Position numbers and translations under genes: made by a program. The notes below the pieces were generated by a model. That model saw only the letters and a list, made by a program, of their open reading frames with translations, searched no databases and was not told the DNA's origin. From contig JADWQD010000012.1 of NCBI GenBank assembly GCA_016110215.1, positions 186,001 to 250,000 on the forward strand: DNA of 64,000 nucleotides. The letters are read 5' to 3'. This DNA comes from Capronia americana (lineage: Eukaryota > Ascomycota > Eurotiomycetes > Chaetothyriales > Herpotrichiellaceae). Positions 8,384 through 18,966 of this stretch are shown one piece after another; the first letter of the stretch is position 1, and every line of letters begins with the position of its first letter.

Positions 8384-10906
8384 ATGGAGTACTTCAACTT
8401 CGAGGATGCTTCCCATGCCATTCCCCATTTCGACCTTGACGACCTCTCTTCATTGACTGGCGAGGCGTGTGAAAATGATGCCAATGACTGCTTCGAATCG
8501 CTCTTCTTCGACAAATCCGCTTTTCTTCCTACAGCCCGGCCAGCACCACCCGCGACTGTCATGCTGAAGTTAATCAACAATATCGAAATCGAGGCGATCC
8601 CGCATCCCTCCGACATCTCTGCCGACTACCCTATGTTTCGTGCCAAAGAACCATGTGAACTTTGCGCGAAGATGGGCTTGGATTGTTTCTTGGCTACGAG
8701 AGGCGCAATGGTCACAGGGTGCACTTGTTGCATTTCTCTGTATCGAGAATGTAGCTTTGTGCACCCAAAAATCCCCCGAGGCTTCGTCAATACCTTCCCT
8801 GGTATCGCCGAGGACCAACAGATTCCTGAAAACGCATTGACCGAACGCCGAAGGGCTATGAAGTCGATGGAGGAAGGACGGGGACGCAAGACTGGCGCTC
8901 GATTCCCGCGAGACGCTGTCAAGATTTTGAAGCAATGGCTCGCCGAACATGCCGATCATCCGTATCCCAATGAGCGGGAAAAAGATGAACTCAAGCAAGT
9001 GACGGGGTTGAAGAGAAGCCAAATCTCGAATTGGCTTGCTAATGCCCGGAGGCGAGGCAAAGTTAGGCCTGCTGGATCGGGTCCATCGTCTCCCATGCTC
9101 GGAGCAATCGATATCCCTCAAAGCCAGGATAGCTCGGCGGCCATCGCAGACCTTAATCCTCTAGACAGATGGAAAGCCTCTCCACCAGAACACGAACCTG
9201 CGTCAATGACTGCCATTGCCAGAGCCGTCACCTCCACACCCCTTCCGGTCCGGAATTCATCTGTGTCTAGTCTTCAAGGCTCTCGGCCTAGCTCGCGCCC
9301 TAGCTCTCGCAGGGCTTCCAGTGAAGACGACTCGTCCTTTTCCATGTTCCGTGCTCCCTCGGTGAGCAGTTTCGAAACCAGAGAATCCAGTAACTCTGAT
9401 CTTACATTTGCCTCCTCCCGATCGAATCGGTCGAAGGGGTCGTTCGCTTCCTCCCAAGACCGACGGAGGCGCAGGCGAGCGCCTGTAGCACAGCGCGCCG
9501 CGGCCCAGCAAGCCAAATCTCGAGCTGCAAGAATATTTCAATGCACATTCTGCACAGACTCCTTCCCTGCCAAGTATGACTGGCAGAGGCACGAGAAGTC
9601 ACTCCACCTCGCACTGGAACGCTGGAGCTGCTGTCCCAATGGAGGCACAATGACGGATGCTCTGACAGGGTTGGAGCTCTGTGTTTTCTGCCGTGAGCCA
9701 AACCCCTCTGCCGATCATCTCGAGTCACATAATTTCAATGCCTGTCAAGAGAAGACGGTCCAAGAGCGTACATTTTACCGGAAGGATCATCTAAGCCAGC
9801 ATCTGAAGTTGATGCACAATGCGAAGGTACAATCTCATATGGACACCTGGAAGAGCACCACCAATGAACTCAAGTCCGCATGTGGTTTCTGCCCATCCAA
9901 ATTCACCACATGGCAGCAACGGGCCGATCACTTGGCTGCTCATTTCAGGAACGGTGCCGACATCGCCCACTGGGCCGGTGGATGGGGATTTGAACCGTAT
10001 GTCGAAAGGCTGGTCGAGAACGCGATTCCACCGTACCTCATCGGCCACGAAAGAAACACAATGGACCCGTACGTGGCGAGAGCTATGGCGACGCCCTCGT
10101 CGGCCACTGAGGGAGGCTTGACAACCGGTACTTCTGCAGAGAGCACTGAGCCGGATCAGATAACAAAAGACTCCAACTGCTGGGGCAGACTGGAACAAGA
10201 GCTGAGCAAGTTCGTCTCACAGCAAAGAGCTTTGGGCCAAATCCCTTCGGACAAGGAGCTCCAGGATCAGGCTCGTACTATAATATATGAGGACAACGAC
10301 CCGTGGAACTGGACCTGCGCAGACAATCAGCAATGGCTTGACACGTTCAAGTACCAACAAGGCATCGGCAGCACTACAGGGGCGGTGGTAGCCTCCAAGA
10401 CTCTAGCTGAAGTGCCTATCCTGGCTCCATATGTGATCAAGGGAGGGCTGAAATCGAAACCTGCGACCGCACAAAGTCATCAGCGAAGGAATTTATCCAC
10501 TGACTCGACATGTGACTCTTCCAATGTGACTCCGGACTGCGGTAGTATGCCAAACTCGGCAACAGCACCGACCTTTGATAATGGTATGGAGCTTGACTTT
10601 GACAGCATTGACTTCAGCAATCTTGACCTCGGCATGGCGGATGAGATGAATTTTGATTTGGAATTTGGCAACAATCAGGGCGTTGGTGTCGGCATCTCGA
10701 CCACAGCCTTCTCCTCCAGTATCCCCGGAGACGCGTTGTTCGACTCGTACGGAGTGAGTCCCGGGATGAATATGGGCATGGGCATGGGCATGAACGCAGG
10801 TGTGCCCCTGCAGCACAGACAGACAAAGCCACAAGACAGCAGTCAGCAGTTCATGAGTGACCAAGATCTGAATCAGCTCACCGGATATATGGCCGGGTTC
10901 AACTGA
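8384..10906 (+). CDS. Homeodomain plus C2H2 zinc-finger transcription factor, 840 aa
   Basis: This is a single open frame with ATG start. A cysteine-rich patch lies at about 86-120 (CxxC..C, then CTCC). A TALE/KN-type homeodomain at about 165-228 carries the recognition helix end ISNWLANARRR. A Ser-rich linker follows. C2H2-like fingers start near 384 (FQCTFC..H..H), near 430-490 (CVFC..H and a second C/H cluster) and near 499 (CGFC..H..H). The last is followed by a conserved WAGGWGFE segment. The C-terminal third is acidic, with a short Met-Gly run near 790-800, and looks like an activation region. Proteins with this order are known in filamentous ascomycetes, but targets are mostly unknown. 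It is expected to be nuclear. I do not recognise a specific orthologue. Confidence 0.85.
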   Translation: MEYFNFEDASHAIPHFDLDDLSSLTGEACENDANDCFESLFFDKSAFLPTARPAPPATVMLKLINNIEIEAIPHPSDISADYPMFRAKEPCELCAKMGLDCFLATRGAMVTGCTCCISLYRECSFVHPKIPRGFVNTFPGIAEDQQIPENALTERRRAMKSMEEGRGRKTGARFPRDAVKILKQWLAEHADHPYPNEREKDELKQVTGLKRSQISNWLANARRRGKVRPAGSGPSSPMLGAIDIPQSQDSSAAIADLNPLDRWKASPPEHEPASMTAIARAVTSTPLPVRNSSVSSLQGSRPSSRPSSRRASSEDDSSFSMFRAPSVSSFETRESSNSDLTFASSRSNRSKGSFASSQDRRRRRRAPVAQRAAAQQAKSRAARIFQCTFCTDSFPAKYDWQRHEKSLHLALERWSCCPNGGTMTDALTGLELCVFCREPNPSADHLESHNFNACQEKTVQERTFYRKDHLSQHLKLMHNAKVQSHMDTWKSTTNELKSACGFCPSKFTTWQQRADHLAAHFRNGADIAHWAGGWGFEPYVERLVENAIPPYLIGHERNTMDPYVARAMATPSSATEGGLTTGTSAESTEPDQITKDSNCWGRLEQELSKFVSQQRALGQIPSDKELQDQARTIIYEDNDPWNWTCADNQQWLDTFKYQQGIGSTTGAVVASKTLAEVPILAPYVIKGGLKSKPATAQSHQRRNLSTDSTCDSSNVTPDCGSMPNSATAPTFDNGMELDFDSIDFSNLDLGMADEMNFDLEFGNNQGVGVGISTTAFSSSIPGDALFDSYGVSPGMNMGMGMGMNAGVPLQHRQTKPQDSSQQFMSDQDLNQLTGYMAGFN

Positions 10907-12050
10907 ATCACCTGGGTGACCTGGGAGAGTCGAGAGTCCAAAATGGGATTCGACGGTGGAAGGTTCAAGAGCTATATGATTGCACACTCGACTTGTTAGT
11001 AGGGACGAAAGGCGTGCTTACTATCGGAAAATTGACAAAGTCAGCCGGAAGGCGTAGGATGTCCTTCAGGAAGGAGCAAAGGGTACAGAGTCATTTAACT
11101 GCTTGATTGGTGTCGTGGCCGTCACAAGCAAGTGGAAAAAGAGTCACAATCATAATGAATATCCATAATTGGACCACCTCTATTGCAGCACTACGAGAAT
11201 TTCCGCTTAATGTCTGTTTCAGTACTTCACATTGTAGCAGCTGTTCCAGCCTGATCTGATCACACGCCCTGGTGATGGCATGGCAAGAGCTGCATCACGC
11301 CTTGTGCTTGTCAGGCTCTCAGACTCCAACGAGGCTGCGTCATCTTCGGCATAAAGAAAATCCGTATCCGAGGCTCCAACACAGTCGGGACTGCGAGCCT
11401 GCGTCGACATTGCTTGCGTCTTATCGTTTCGCCACCATCAGACAGGACCATGTGAGCGAAATCAGCCTCTCAAGATGCTTATCCGAGACCCAGACTCCGA
11501 GCAGCCGAAGGGCAACCAGATCTGGACACCCTACCCGGATTGGCCGATCGTCCACCCCGAGGACATCTGAACCACGTTCTTCACATGCGCTCAGTTCGTG
11601 GGTATCCAAGGACCCATACCACCCACGCCCCTGCTTCCTCTGCCTCAACAAAACCACAAGAAGTAATGGCGAAACACTAAATTTATGCTCTCTCATACCA
11701 CCTAACCAGTCAGTCAGATGCCACATGCTCACATTCCTTGCACGTGGTCACCTTTCCGGGTCTTTCCTCTCTCTTTTTCGTTGGACCTTTGGTATGTCGT
11801 GCATGAGATTATGTGCATGTGAAACACCCACACAGCTTGCGGGGAGATCTGATAGTATTCTTATGCCCACTCACTCCCAGATACGATTTGTATTTACTTT
11901 TGCTCCCCCATTCTGCGATTTTGAGTGGTCGTTTGACCTCCACCGGTGTTGACAAGCACGGTTGTCTTCGGCTGTCTAGGACAGATATCTCCCACGGTGA
12001 AAGAGCAGACGCCGGACGCGAAATCACTCGCTCCCAGCACGCGCCTCGAG
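10907..12050. other. Intergenic
   Basis: I see no supported gene. The open frame continuing upstream of 12051 starts with GTG at 11946 and has no earlier ATG, so I treat it as leader. Confidence 0.5.
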
Positions 12051-12992
12051 ATGACATCGACGATGTCTCACGCCGATCCAGCGGGGGCGGGAACAGATAC
12101 TCTACCTATGCGAAACTTCTCCAAGTCGACCATCTACACAATGATCCCCTTGATGGTCCGATCGAAGATACCGGTATTGACCTCACTTCGGCATACCGCA
12201 AGAACAGTCGTTCTGCACGGCTCGAGGGTGCGAAGAGGAGGAGATGGATATGCCTTGTCATGCGCCGAAACCACAAAAGAGAAGGAGAGCTATAGCATCG
12301 CGTCGACCACGGACTCTAGCAGAGCTACCACGCCCACAACAAGACCAGAGAGTCCAGAGGGGAGTGTACCTTCACAGGAATTGAGCTTGACAAATTACCC
12401 TCGGCTGGAGACGAGATCGGGCGTAGACTGGGATGTTGCATTGACTGGAATCAGGTTGTGGGTGACTGCGAAAGCACAAGCTGAGCAGGGTGGAGATCCG
12501 CTCGCGCTGAGGAGCATGCATATTGACGCTTTGCGGTATATGCACATGGCCCTGCCCCCAGATTTGACACCCGTTGAGATCCAGTCTTTGCGGGCTAGCA
12601 TGTCGCCTCAACTCATTGCTCAAGCAGCCGAACATGGAGAGCTCCACGTTCCACGACAATCGAACATTTTGAGGCAAAGCATCGCACAGGCTGTCTGTTG
12701 GCTCGTTGCTGGACTCCTTCTGGTCCTCCCAATGATCATGACTTTGCTCAACCGACTTCTCCAGTTGGAGCGCCAGCACCAGATCACCGAACGGGTTATA
12801 TCAAACGGTGTTCAAGTGACATCTGCCCTTGGTGAACGTGGTGTTGAGCTGCATCAAGCGATAGTTCGCTTCAAGGAAGGCCGTGTGGGCGGCGCTTGCT
12901 TTGACCTGGGATCATGGTTCATTGAAGGCATAGTTGGTGGAGTTAATGACGGCCTTGACGCCGTCGCTCAGAGTCGAAGAAGAGCGTCATAA
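12051..12992 (+). CDS. Hypothetical single-TM protein, 313 aa
   Basis: The start is the first ATG of the frame. The N-terminal third is polar and basic, followed by a Ser/Thr-rich stretch. A single strong hydrophobic segment lies near residue 225-245 (CWLVAGLLLVLPMIMTLL). An amphipathic helical tail follows, with QRHQITERV-like charge pattern and a glycine-rich end. The arrangement suggests a membrane-anchored protein. No family is recognised. The frame is long, and its codon use looks like neighbouring genes, which is my main reason for calling it real. Confidence 0.6.
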   Translation: MTSTMSHADPAGAGTDTLPMRNFSKSTIYTMIPLMVRSKIPVLTSLRHTARTVVLHGSRVRRGGDGYALSCAETTKEKESYSIASTTDSSRATTPTTRPESPEGSVPSQELSLTNYPRLETRSGVDWDVALTGIRLWVTAKAQAEQGGDPLALRSMHIDALRYMHMALPPDLTPVEIQSLRASMSPQLIAQAAEHGELHVPRQSNILRQSIAQAVCWLVAGLLLVLPMIMTLLNRLLQLERQHQITERVISNGVQVTSALGERGVELHQAIVRFKEGRVGGACFDLGSWFIEGIVGGVNDGLDAVAQSRRRAS

Positions 12993-13358
12993 GCGAGAGC
13001 ACTACACGTTGTGACGGCCTTTCTTCCACACGATTAGAGTTGAATTATCGCAAGATACCCATTTGATACAGCCTGTGAATGATACAGATAACCATACGCT
13101 TCTGTTTCTGGTGCTTCGTTGGAAGTTGAGTGCTAGACCATTTACCCTCGATGTCACCGTCAAGTCACGGACGGCTCTACCGCCGCCGCCCTCGACCCCG
13201 GCGCCCCGCGTCGCTGGCGTCGCTCGCTCTCTTTCCAGCGTCGTGGGACTTAGCGAGCCTAGCGATCCTTGGTCCTTGGTCTGGGCGTGGGGCGCCGGGA
13301 CTTTCATCGCCGTCAACTGGAACTTTATCTCCCAAAACGAACTTCAACCAAGCCAACA
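12993..13358. other. Intergenic
   Basis: I see no gene. The last 100 bp form the promoter and leader of the E2-like gene. Confidence 0.5.
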
Positions 13359-14483
13359 ATGTCCCTTTCTTCGCTCCCTTCCTTTCGCCGGCAACTGCTT
13401 GTCTTGGAGTTGTAAGTGACCTTTGAAACTGATGATGTTGCCAAGCTGACGGTCGTGAAGCTCGTCTCTGAGAGACCGTTGTCCAGAGGGGCTTTATCTC
13501 TCCCTTACTCCTGGCGACGCGTCGCTCTGGGTCGCCGTCCTATTTGTACGCAAAGGTACGATATTGCCCTGACCGCGACGACGACATCATCTGCACTTGT
13601 GATGAGACATGCAAACTCATTTCGACTTGCAGGTCCATACGAAGGAGCGATTCTTCGTTTCCAGATATCATTTCCAGACACCTATCCGGCCGTCCCGCCT
13701 CTCATCATTTTCTCCAGCGACGTTTTTCACCCACTGGTTGTACCGTTGACGACTTACACCTTTAGCGTCAGCGCCGTCGACGCCTCAGCCACGGTCAGTG
13801 CTTCAGACGAGGATCGCCTGCCCCCTGGCGCCTTTAGTCTACGGCATGGATTCTGCGAGTGGTTCTCATCAGCATCCTTCACAGACCAGAAGCACGACGC
13901 CGCTGGTGCGACCGTGCTGGACACTGGTCGACCGGTAATTCCCAGCGATGCTGCTGCCGGGCTCAATGACGCAGCTAAGGATAATGAGTCGAGCCAAGAA
14001 TCACCGGACCGGAAGAGTCCAATCTTGGCCATCTTGCAACACGTCCAAGACGCCTTTGAGAACGAAAGTCTGTTGGATGAGCTTCCACTTGAAGCTGTCG
14101 GCGACCCAAGCGCATGGCATGCATGGCGCGCCCATCGTGGGCTCCCCCGGCGACAGAGGGACCAGGGAAGCCCCGAACTTAATGGTCAAGATGCACCTCC
14201 CTCATCACCCAAACATCCCGGCGAATGGAAATGGGATGGCGTTTGGGAATCTCGAGTGAGGAACGGTATCGAAGCCAGTATCAGTGAGGCCGCCCTGTTC
14301 AGCAACACCATCGGCAACACTCGATTTGCGTCAAGCCCTATGGAGTCTACGACCATAGACCCCCGTCAGAGAATGCTTGCTGCTGCTGACCGACAATTTC
14401 GCTTTTCGAAGTTGACTGAGGAGCGGCTTGACGAGATAAGAGCGCAAATACGCATCTCGGACACCACGATACCTGGCCCCTGA
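13359..14483 (+). CDS. E2-like ubiquitin-conjugating fold protein without active-site Cys (UEV/FTS-like), 3 exons, 332 aa
   Basis: Exons 13359..13411, 13461..13555 and 13633..14483. The N-terminal 150 residues show the E2 fold: a first helix (FRRQLLVLEF), EGLYLSLTPGD, GPYEGAILRFQISFPDTYPAVPP and a VFHPLV element. Where catalytic E2 enzymes have HPN followed by Cys, there is no suitable cysteine, so this is an E2 variant. The C-terminal half is mostly disordered and ends in a basic helix. The closest type I can think of is FTS/AKTIP, the E2 variant of the FTS-Hook-FHIP dynein-adaptor complex on early endosomes in A. nidulans. That assignment is inference. The start at 13359 is chosen because it supplies the first E2 helix through a 53 nt exon with good splice signals. 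Confidence 0.75.
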
Positions 14484-15526
14484 AGGTAGTCCGGAACGGC
14501 ACTGGAGAGCCATCATACGCGAGCCACTGCAGCTGCTTCTGACTATTCCAGTCGAGTCGTTGTCGCACCTGCCGCTAACAAAAACCCGGGCGTCGATACC
14601 CACGAGTTCCTTCTTACCGTGCTCGCCGTGGCAAGAGCCGACGACGGTCTTGCTGTGTCCACTGTGAGGGTGTCTAAACATTGGTTTCGGTCGCAGGCTG
14701 CTGTCCAGCTTCTTTCCTCAACCTAGTAACCTGCACGGGATACTTTGCATGCTTTGGCTTCAATTACTGGCCTCATCCTGTACAATCGTATGGTTTTCTT
14801 ATCACTGAGCCCCCATCTCGAAGAAGAACCGACCTTTCCGTGGGGAAAAGTCCCCGTCGTCCTGTTACCCTACACTGTTACAGTCTCTTCGTCCTGTCGA
14901 GCACAAACCAGAACCGGTAACTGGAAGGGTAAATACATCGAGATCGACCCACGCACCGAGTGTCCCTCAGATTCCAGCGCTCCTGCCTGTTGACCTCGAC
15001 AGCACTGTCTCTTGTGGACGACTGCCTACAGCTTCTTTTCTCTTGGGCCCTTGGGACATTCTGCATTGCCACCAACCGATCCTGAGCCTGCAGACCGAAA
15101 CATACTCAAGTCGCGCGAGATCCACGGCCCGTGTACCGCTAGTCCTGAGACTCATTGTCTGCTTCGACAGTATTGGCCTTGTGAAGGGACCTCTCTTGGC
15201 TATCTGCGGTCATCGTCTCCTGGATTTCGGCTCCTTGACACTTAAGTAGTCCCTCGTGGACGCAAGCGTCAAGCACACCGTGGGTTGCCGTTTGAGGCGT
15301 GCCAATGGAGCGACTGTCGGTCTTCATCGATTTCAGAACAGTACTGGAGTAGGAGATCCGCAGCTAAAACTGAAAGTGCCAACGGATCTTGAGGAGGACA
15401 GTCTGCCGACGACGCTGTCAACACCTGCCCATCATTAGCACCAGCATTCGACAGTTGAAAGGGCAAACAGGCTTGTTAGCGTTTCTGCGTATCAGTCATC
15501 ACTGGAGATCTTCAAGCACGGCAAAC
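14484..15526. other. Intergenic
   Basis: I see no supported gene. Several short open frames occur but none is conserved-looking. It probably includes a 5' leader of the next gene. Confidence 0.5.
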
Positions 15527-16747
15527 ATGATGGATGAAGAGGAGGTTGATGTCACACCGAGGGTCCTGAAGGTGATGAACCCGAGTTTGAACGAGAGCGG
15601 CAGTATTTCTTCGCGGGTGGCTTCTGAGAAGAGCAAAACATTTTCATTCAGATCATTCTCCGGATCCTTCTCTTCACTTTGGCGCAGACACAGCAGCAAC
15701 AGCACCTCAGGTTGCTTGTCATTCGGGCCTCCGTCAATCACTTCATCGTCGCTATCACCCTCTCCACCTGATCACTACAGGCGGGTATCCATTGACCCGC
15801 AGCACGATATGGCCGTCGTTGATGTTGGAGGCAATCAGCGGCCCAACCCACTGCAACCGCCACCATTGCGGCTGCCGGCACTCGCGGCGCCAACGGTGAC
15901 AATGAGCGCTTTTGTGGTCGGAGAGGACATGGGGCGCAAGCCCTATGCCTATGTCATCGTCGACGTGACCTGTGGGCTTCAAAACGCCCTCCAGGAGCAA
16001 CAGCGCCTTTCTCGACGCGGTCTACTTGCCACCCACCTCGACAACGACCCTGGATACCTGGACGGCCTCCACCTCACCGTTGACGTCGACGGCCCCGCTA
16101 CGGTGGTGTACGAGGTCGGGGCTCCCCAGTGCCAAACCCTCCGTGTCAACGATCGGTGGGTCTTAATGATCAAACTCGGCCTGAAAGAGAACAACTTGGC
16201 GGCCAGGATGTCCAGCTCTGTGCGATCCTCACTTGCGTTGATTGACCAATTTCTTCAAACACTCGAGATAGACAGCAAGAAAAGTGAGCCTGTCTTCGTT
16301 CACGCGAGCATCAGGTACCGACACGCTTTCTTGCCTGAAAACACCACACTGGAAACTCGTGCTGTCTGCCCGGTTGGCTCGCTGATGACCACCTCCGCAA
16401 CCACTGCCCTCATCAATGGCGCACTCTCAGCCTCCATCATCCATGCGCTCAACCCTGGCCCTAGCAGCTACCTCCATCTCACCTCAATCACCGAACCGAA
16501 AAGCCAGCTCTACATCGACTTTCCTGCCAACGAGGCAATGACACTAATCAACGATTTCCGGCTTGTCTTTGGCGAAGCTATTCCTCGCCCCGTGCAGATC
16601 GACCTCGCTAATCTCGATGCTCATTACTATCACGCCGAGAATACTCAGTCAACACCCAAGAAGCCGTCTACAGTCAGAAAATCCCTACGCCGTGCCAGAG
16701 CGGCGATCAGCAAGATGTCGTTGAAGAAGAAGAAGACTGTGGAATAG
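15527..16747 (+). CDS. Fungal hypothetical protein, 406 aa
   Basis: The start chosen is the MMDEEEVD methionine. The frame is open 138 bp further upstream, but that part reads like leader. The first 130 residues are Ser-rich and low complexity. From about 135 on there is a folded-looking domain of alternating strands and helices (VTMSAFVVGEDMGRKPYAYVIVDVTCGLQNAL, then VVYEVGAPQC). It ends with a Lys/Arg-rich tail (KKKKTVE). I recognise no family. The protein lies between the E2-like gene and the AlkB-like gene, with no obvious functional link. Confidence 0.65.
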   Translation: MMDEEEVDVTPRVLKVMNPSLNESGSISSRVASEKSKTFSFRSFSGSFSSLWRRHSSNSTSGCLSFGPPSITSSSLSPSPPDHYRRVSIDPQHDMAVVDVGGNQRPNPLQPPPLRLPALAAPTVTMSAFVVGEDMGRKPYAYVIVDVTCGLQNALQEQQRLSRRGLLATHLDNDPGYLDGLHLTVDVDGPATVVYEVGAPQCQTLRVNDRWVLMIKLGLKENNLAARMSSSVRSSLALIDQFLQTLEIDSKKSEPVFVHASIRYRHAFLPENTTLETRAVCPVGSLMTTSATTALINGALSASIIHALNPGPSSYLHLTSITEPKSQLYIDFPANEAMTLINDFRLVFGEAIPRPVQIDLANLDAHYYHAENTQSTPKKPSTVRKSLRRARAAISKMSLKKKKTVE

Positions 16748-17097
16748 GGAAACACGGAAATGGGGCTTGTTGCTGGCAGGGACGTCAATATGAGAACTGA
16801 TGAAGATGATTTGGAAAGTGTACACAGCATCGACAAAGCTGCTTTGGTATGGCAGCATATGAGGGAGAACTCCGGGCAGAATGATGAGGCCAATAGCCTA
16901 TATGATGAGACTGGACTGATGGGGCCGCCTTGGCTATGAGACCATGAACATGAAGAAATGAACACGTGCTGATTTCTAGCTCCTTCACGCACCACGGAGT
17001 TGCTGAGCATAACCTCTATCAGACTACCAACAGCTGGGGCAGGGTGCATCATTGTTCGGGCGTCGATGGACATACAGTATGTTGGATAGAAGGTAGC
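16748..17097. other. Convergent intergenic
   Basis: The two flanking genes converge here. I see nothing beyond expected 3' ends. Confidence 0.5.
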
Positions 17098-18567
17098 TCA
17101 TTTGGCTTCGACACTCTCCCCCAGCGCAATGTCTCGTTTACACTGTGCATCATGAGTTCCCCCTTCAATTCCTGCCTTCTCGACGTGCTGGTCTTGCACC
17201 GTGCCCGCACCCGGCTGAGGAGTGTCCTCGCTCGCTGCCGGGTTCCAGCCTAGAGGTTCACCGTCGTCCGTAAACTTTGCCCATTCAAAATGACCGCATC
17301 CTTCGCCTGCCCCCGGTTTATTCCCCACCTGACACATCCACATGTACCGGCCTCTGTTGGCCTTCTGCTTCTGTACCGTCTTAAGCACGGTGGGGAGACC
17401 ACATTTGCATTTTGGAGTGTACTTGGGACGAAATTCTTCCCGGTACCAGCGGTAGGTGATGTTGAGGCGTTTGTTGCCCGCGACCGGATGAGGTGTGATG
17501 TTCGAAGCCGGGGCGATGCTGTGTTTCCATTCTTCTTGCATCTCGGCATGCATTACGAGCAGGGAGTTATGGGGAAGATGGATTGCGATCTGCCCGGAGA
17601 TATCAGCCGAGGAAGTACTGTCAGACTTGCAACTGTCATCGGTTGGATCATCCTTGGGCACGATCTTTCGCACGCGGAATTCTCTCGCCACGCCCAGACT
17701 GAGACTGCCAATGATAGCTCGAGGTCCAAGGTATGAGAGTTGATCGGAATGATAACCCACGTGTTGAGCACCGCCGTCATAGCAGTTGACGAACGCTGCG
17801 TTCGGCTGCCATGGCTTGGGCGATTGATACTTCAGTTTCTTGCCGTCGGGATAGAAGTCACGGATGCGGACGCCTATCTCCTTATTGACTGCGTCACGGA
17901 CTAGATCGCTGACTTGCCTCATGACGGGCAGGATCTGTCGAACATCGCCAAGGTCATTGCCGTTGTAGTAGTACTCGCTTCTCTGCCGCTGAATGTCCGC
18001 CAAGCTGTCAACGTAGAAGCAGGCCGTGTGAGGAGACTTGACCACGTTGTCAAAGATCCTGAATTGAATCGACTCGTAGCTGGGCACTTCGGCAAGGAGT
18101 TCCTCGAGAAGGGCGTTGGCGAGATGCGAGGGCAGGAAGTTGTGGATTATGGAACATGGCGTGTGATTCGCGATATCTTCCGGGGAATACAGGTGGAGGG
18201 TTTTGCCTTTCCGCGTCAATGGCTGCACCGCTGCTGTCTTTGACGGACTCTTGCTCTCGGACTTGAAGGGTAAGGCGATCTGCATGCCGGGTGTTGTGAG
18301 TCGACGCTTTAGTGGGGGGGCGAGATCATCGTGACATGTTGAGAGTGCTTCGGTAGCAGCATCCACTGAGCCGTCGCAGCTCAGTAGAATTTCCAGCAAA
18401 TCGTCCTGCGATCTACCTGGATGTAGAGACGATAGAATTGCCAGCTTGATATCCGTTGACTCCTCCTCTTCCTGCTCAGTTGAAGGTGTTGGAGTGTGCT
18501 TCTCGTGGCATTCAGCCTGCGGCTGCGGTGACTCGCGACGCCTCTTCCTCGAGATGAAGGCGTCCAT
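17098..18567 (-). CDS. CUE-AlkB-GRF Fe(II)/2-oxoglutarate dioxygenase, 489 aa
   Basis: This is a single exon. An N-terminal basic patch (RKRRR) is followed by a CUE-like ubiquitin-binding helix bundle at about 38-76 (LSSLHPGRSQDDLLEILLSCDGSVDAATEAL). The AlkB-type 2OG-Fe(II) domain is at about 125-375: HSD iron ligands near 271-273, the distal His in EWKHS near 346, and the 2OG-binding RLNITYRWYR near 366. A GRF zinc finger follows at about 385-430 (CKCG..C..GCGHFEWAKF). The AlkB family demethylates alkylated DNA or RNA, and GRF fingers bind single-stranded nucleic acid. CUE suggests recruitment to ubiquitinated chromatin or repair factors. The expected role is nuclear alkylation repair. It is divergent from PEX7. 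Confidence 0.88.
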   Translation of the reverse strand: MDAFISRKRRRESPQPQAECHEKHTPTPSTEQEEEESTDIKLAILSSLHPGRSQDDLLEILLSCDGSVDAATEALSTCHDDLAPPLKRRLTTPGMQIALPFKSESKSPSKTAAVQPLTRKGKTLHLYSPEDIANHTPCSIIHNFLPSHLANALLEELLAEVPSYESIQFRIFDNVVKSPHTACFYVDSLADIQRQRSEYYYNGNDLGDVRQILPVMRQVSDLVRDAVNKEIGVRIRDFYPDGKKLKYQSPKPWQPNAAFVNCYDGGAQHVGYHSDQLSYLGPRAIIGSLSLGVAREFRVRKIVPKDDPTDDSCKSDSTSSADISGQIAIHLPHNSLLVMHAEMQEEWKHSIAPASNITPHPVAGNKRLNITYRWYREEFRPKYTPKCKCGLPTVLKTVQKQKANRGRYMWMCQVGNKPGAGEGCGHFEWAKFTDDGEPLGWNPAASEDTPQPGAGTVQDQHVEKAGIEGGTHDAQCKRDIALGESVEAK

Positions 18568-18966
18568 GGTGAGTTTCGCCTCGACTCGGAGCCATAATAT
18601 GTACTTCGGAGTAATTGGCCAGAAAGGCTCCCGTTACCATATCTGCAGGACGGCAGCTGGGAAACATAGACTCACGAATATCCTAAAGGACAGGGGAATT
18701 TCTCAGCAATGCGAGGCTGAACGCTGTACGCGCAGGAAGCGCCACGATGACATTGGCGGGGGAAGAAACCTCGGCCCGCCATAGTGCAAAGTGCCCCTAC
18801 GCAGTTCATTCTGCTCGCACCATCTTTGCACCCACTGCGCAGTCGGCTCTTCGATATACACAAGTGTTCTTGAGACGTGGCTTGGTAGACGGTAGATCTC
18901 TCCTTAGTACCTGGGCCGGATCGATGAACGGAAACCGAGCGCAATGAGTGAGGATCGAGATCAGCC
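18568..18966. other. Divergent promoter, AlkB-like gene and PEX7
   Basis: This 399 bp lies between two start codons facing away from each other. I see no distinct operator. Confidence 0.5.

Noticed and set aside
11946..12050. Upstream start of the one-TM hypothetical protein
   Set aside because: The start there is GTG. The first ATG in frame is 12051.
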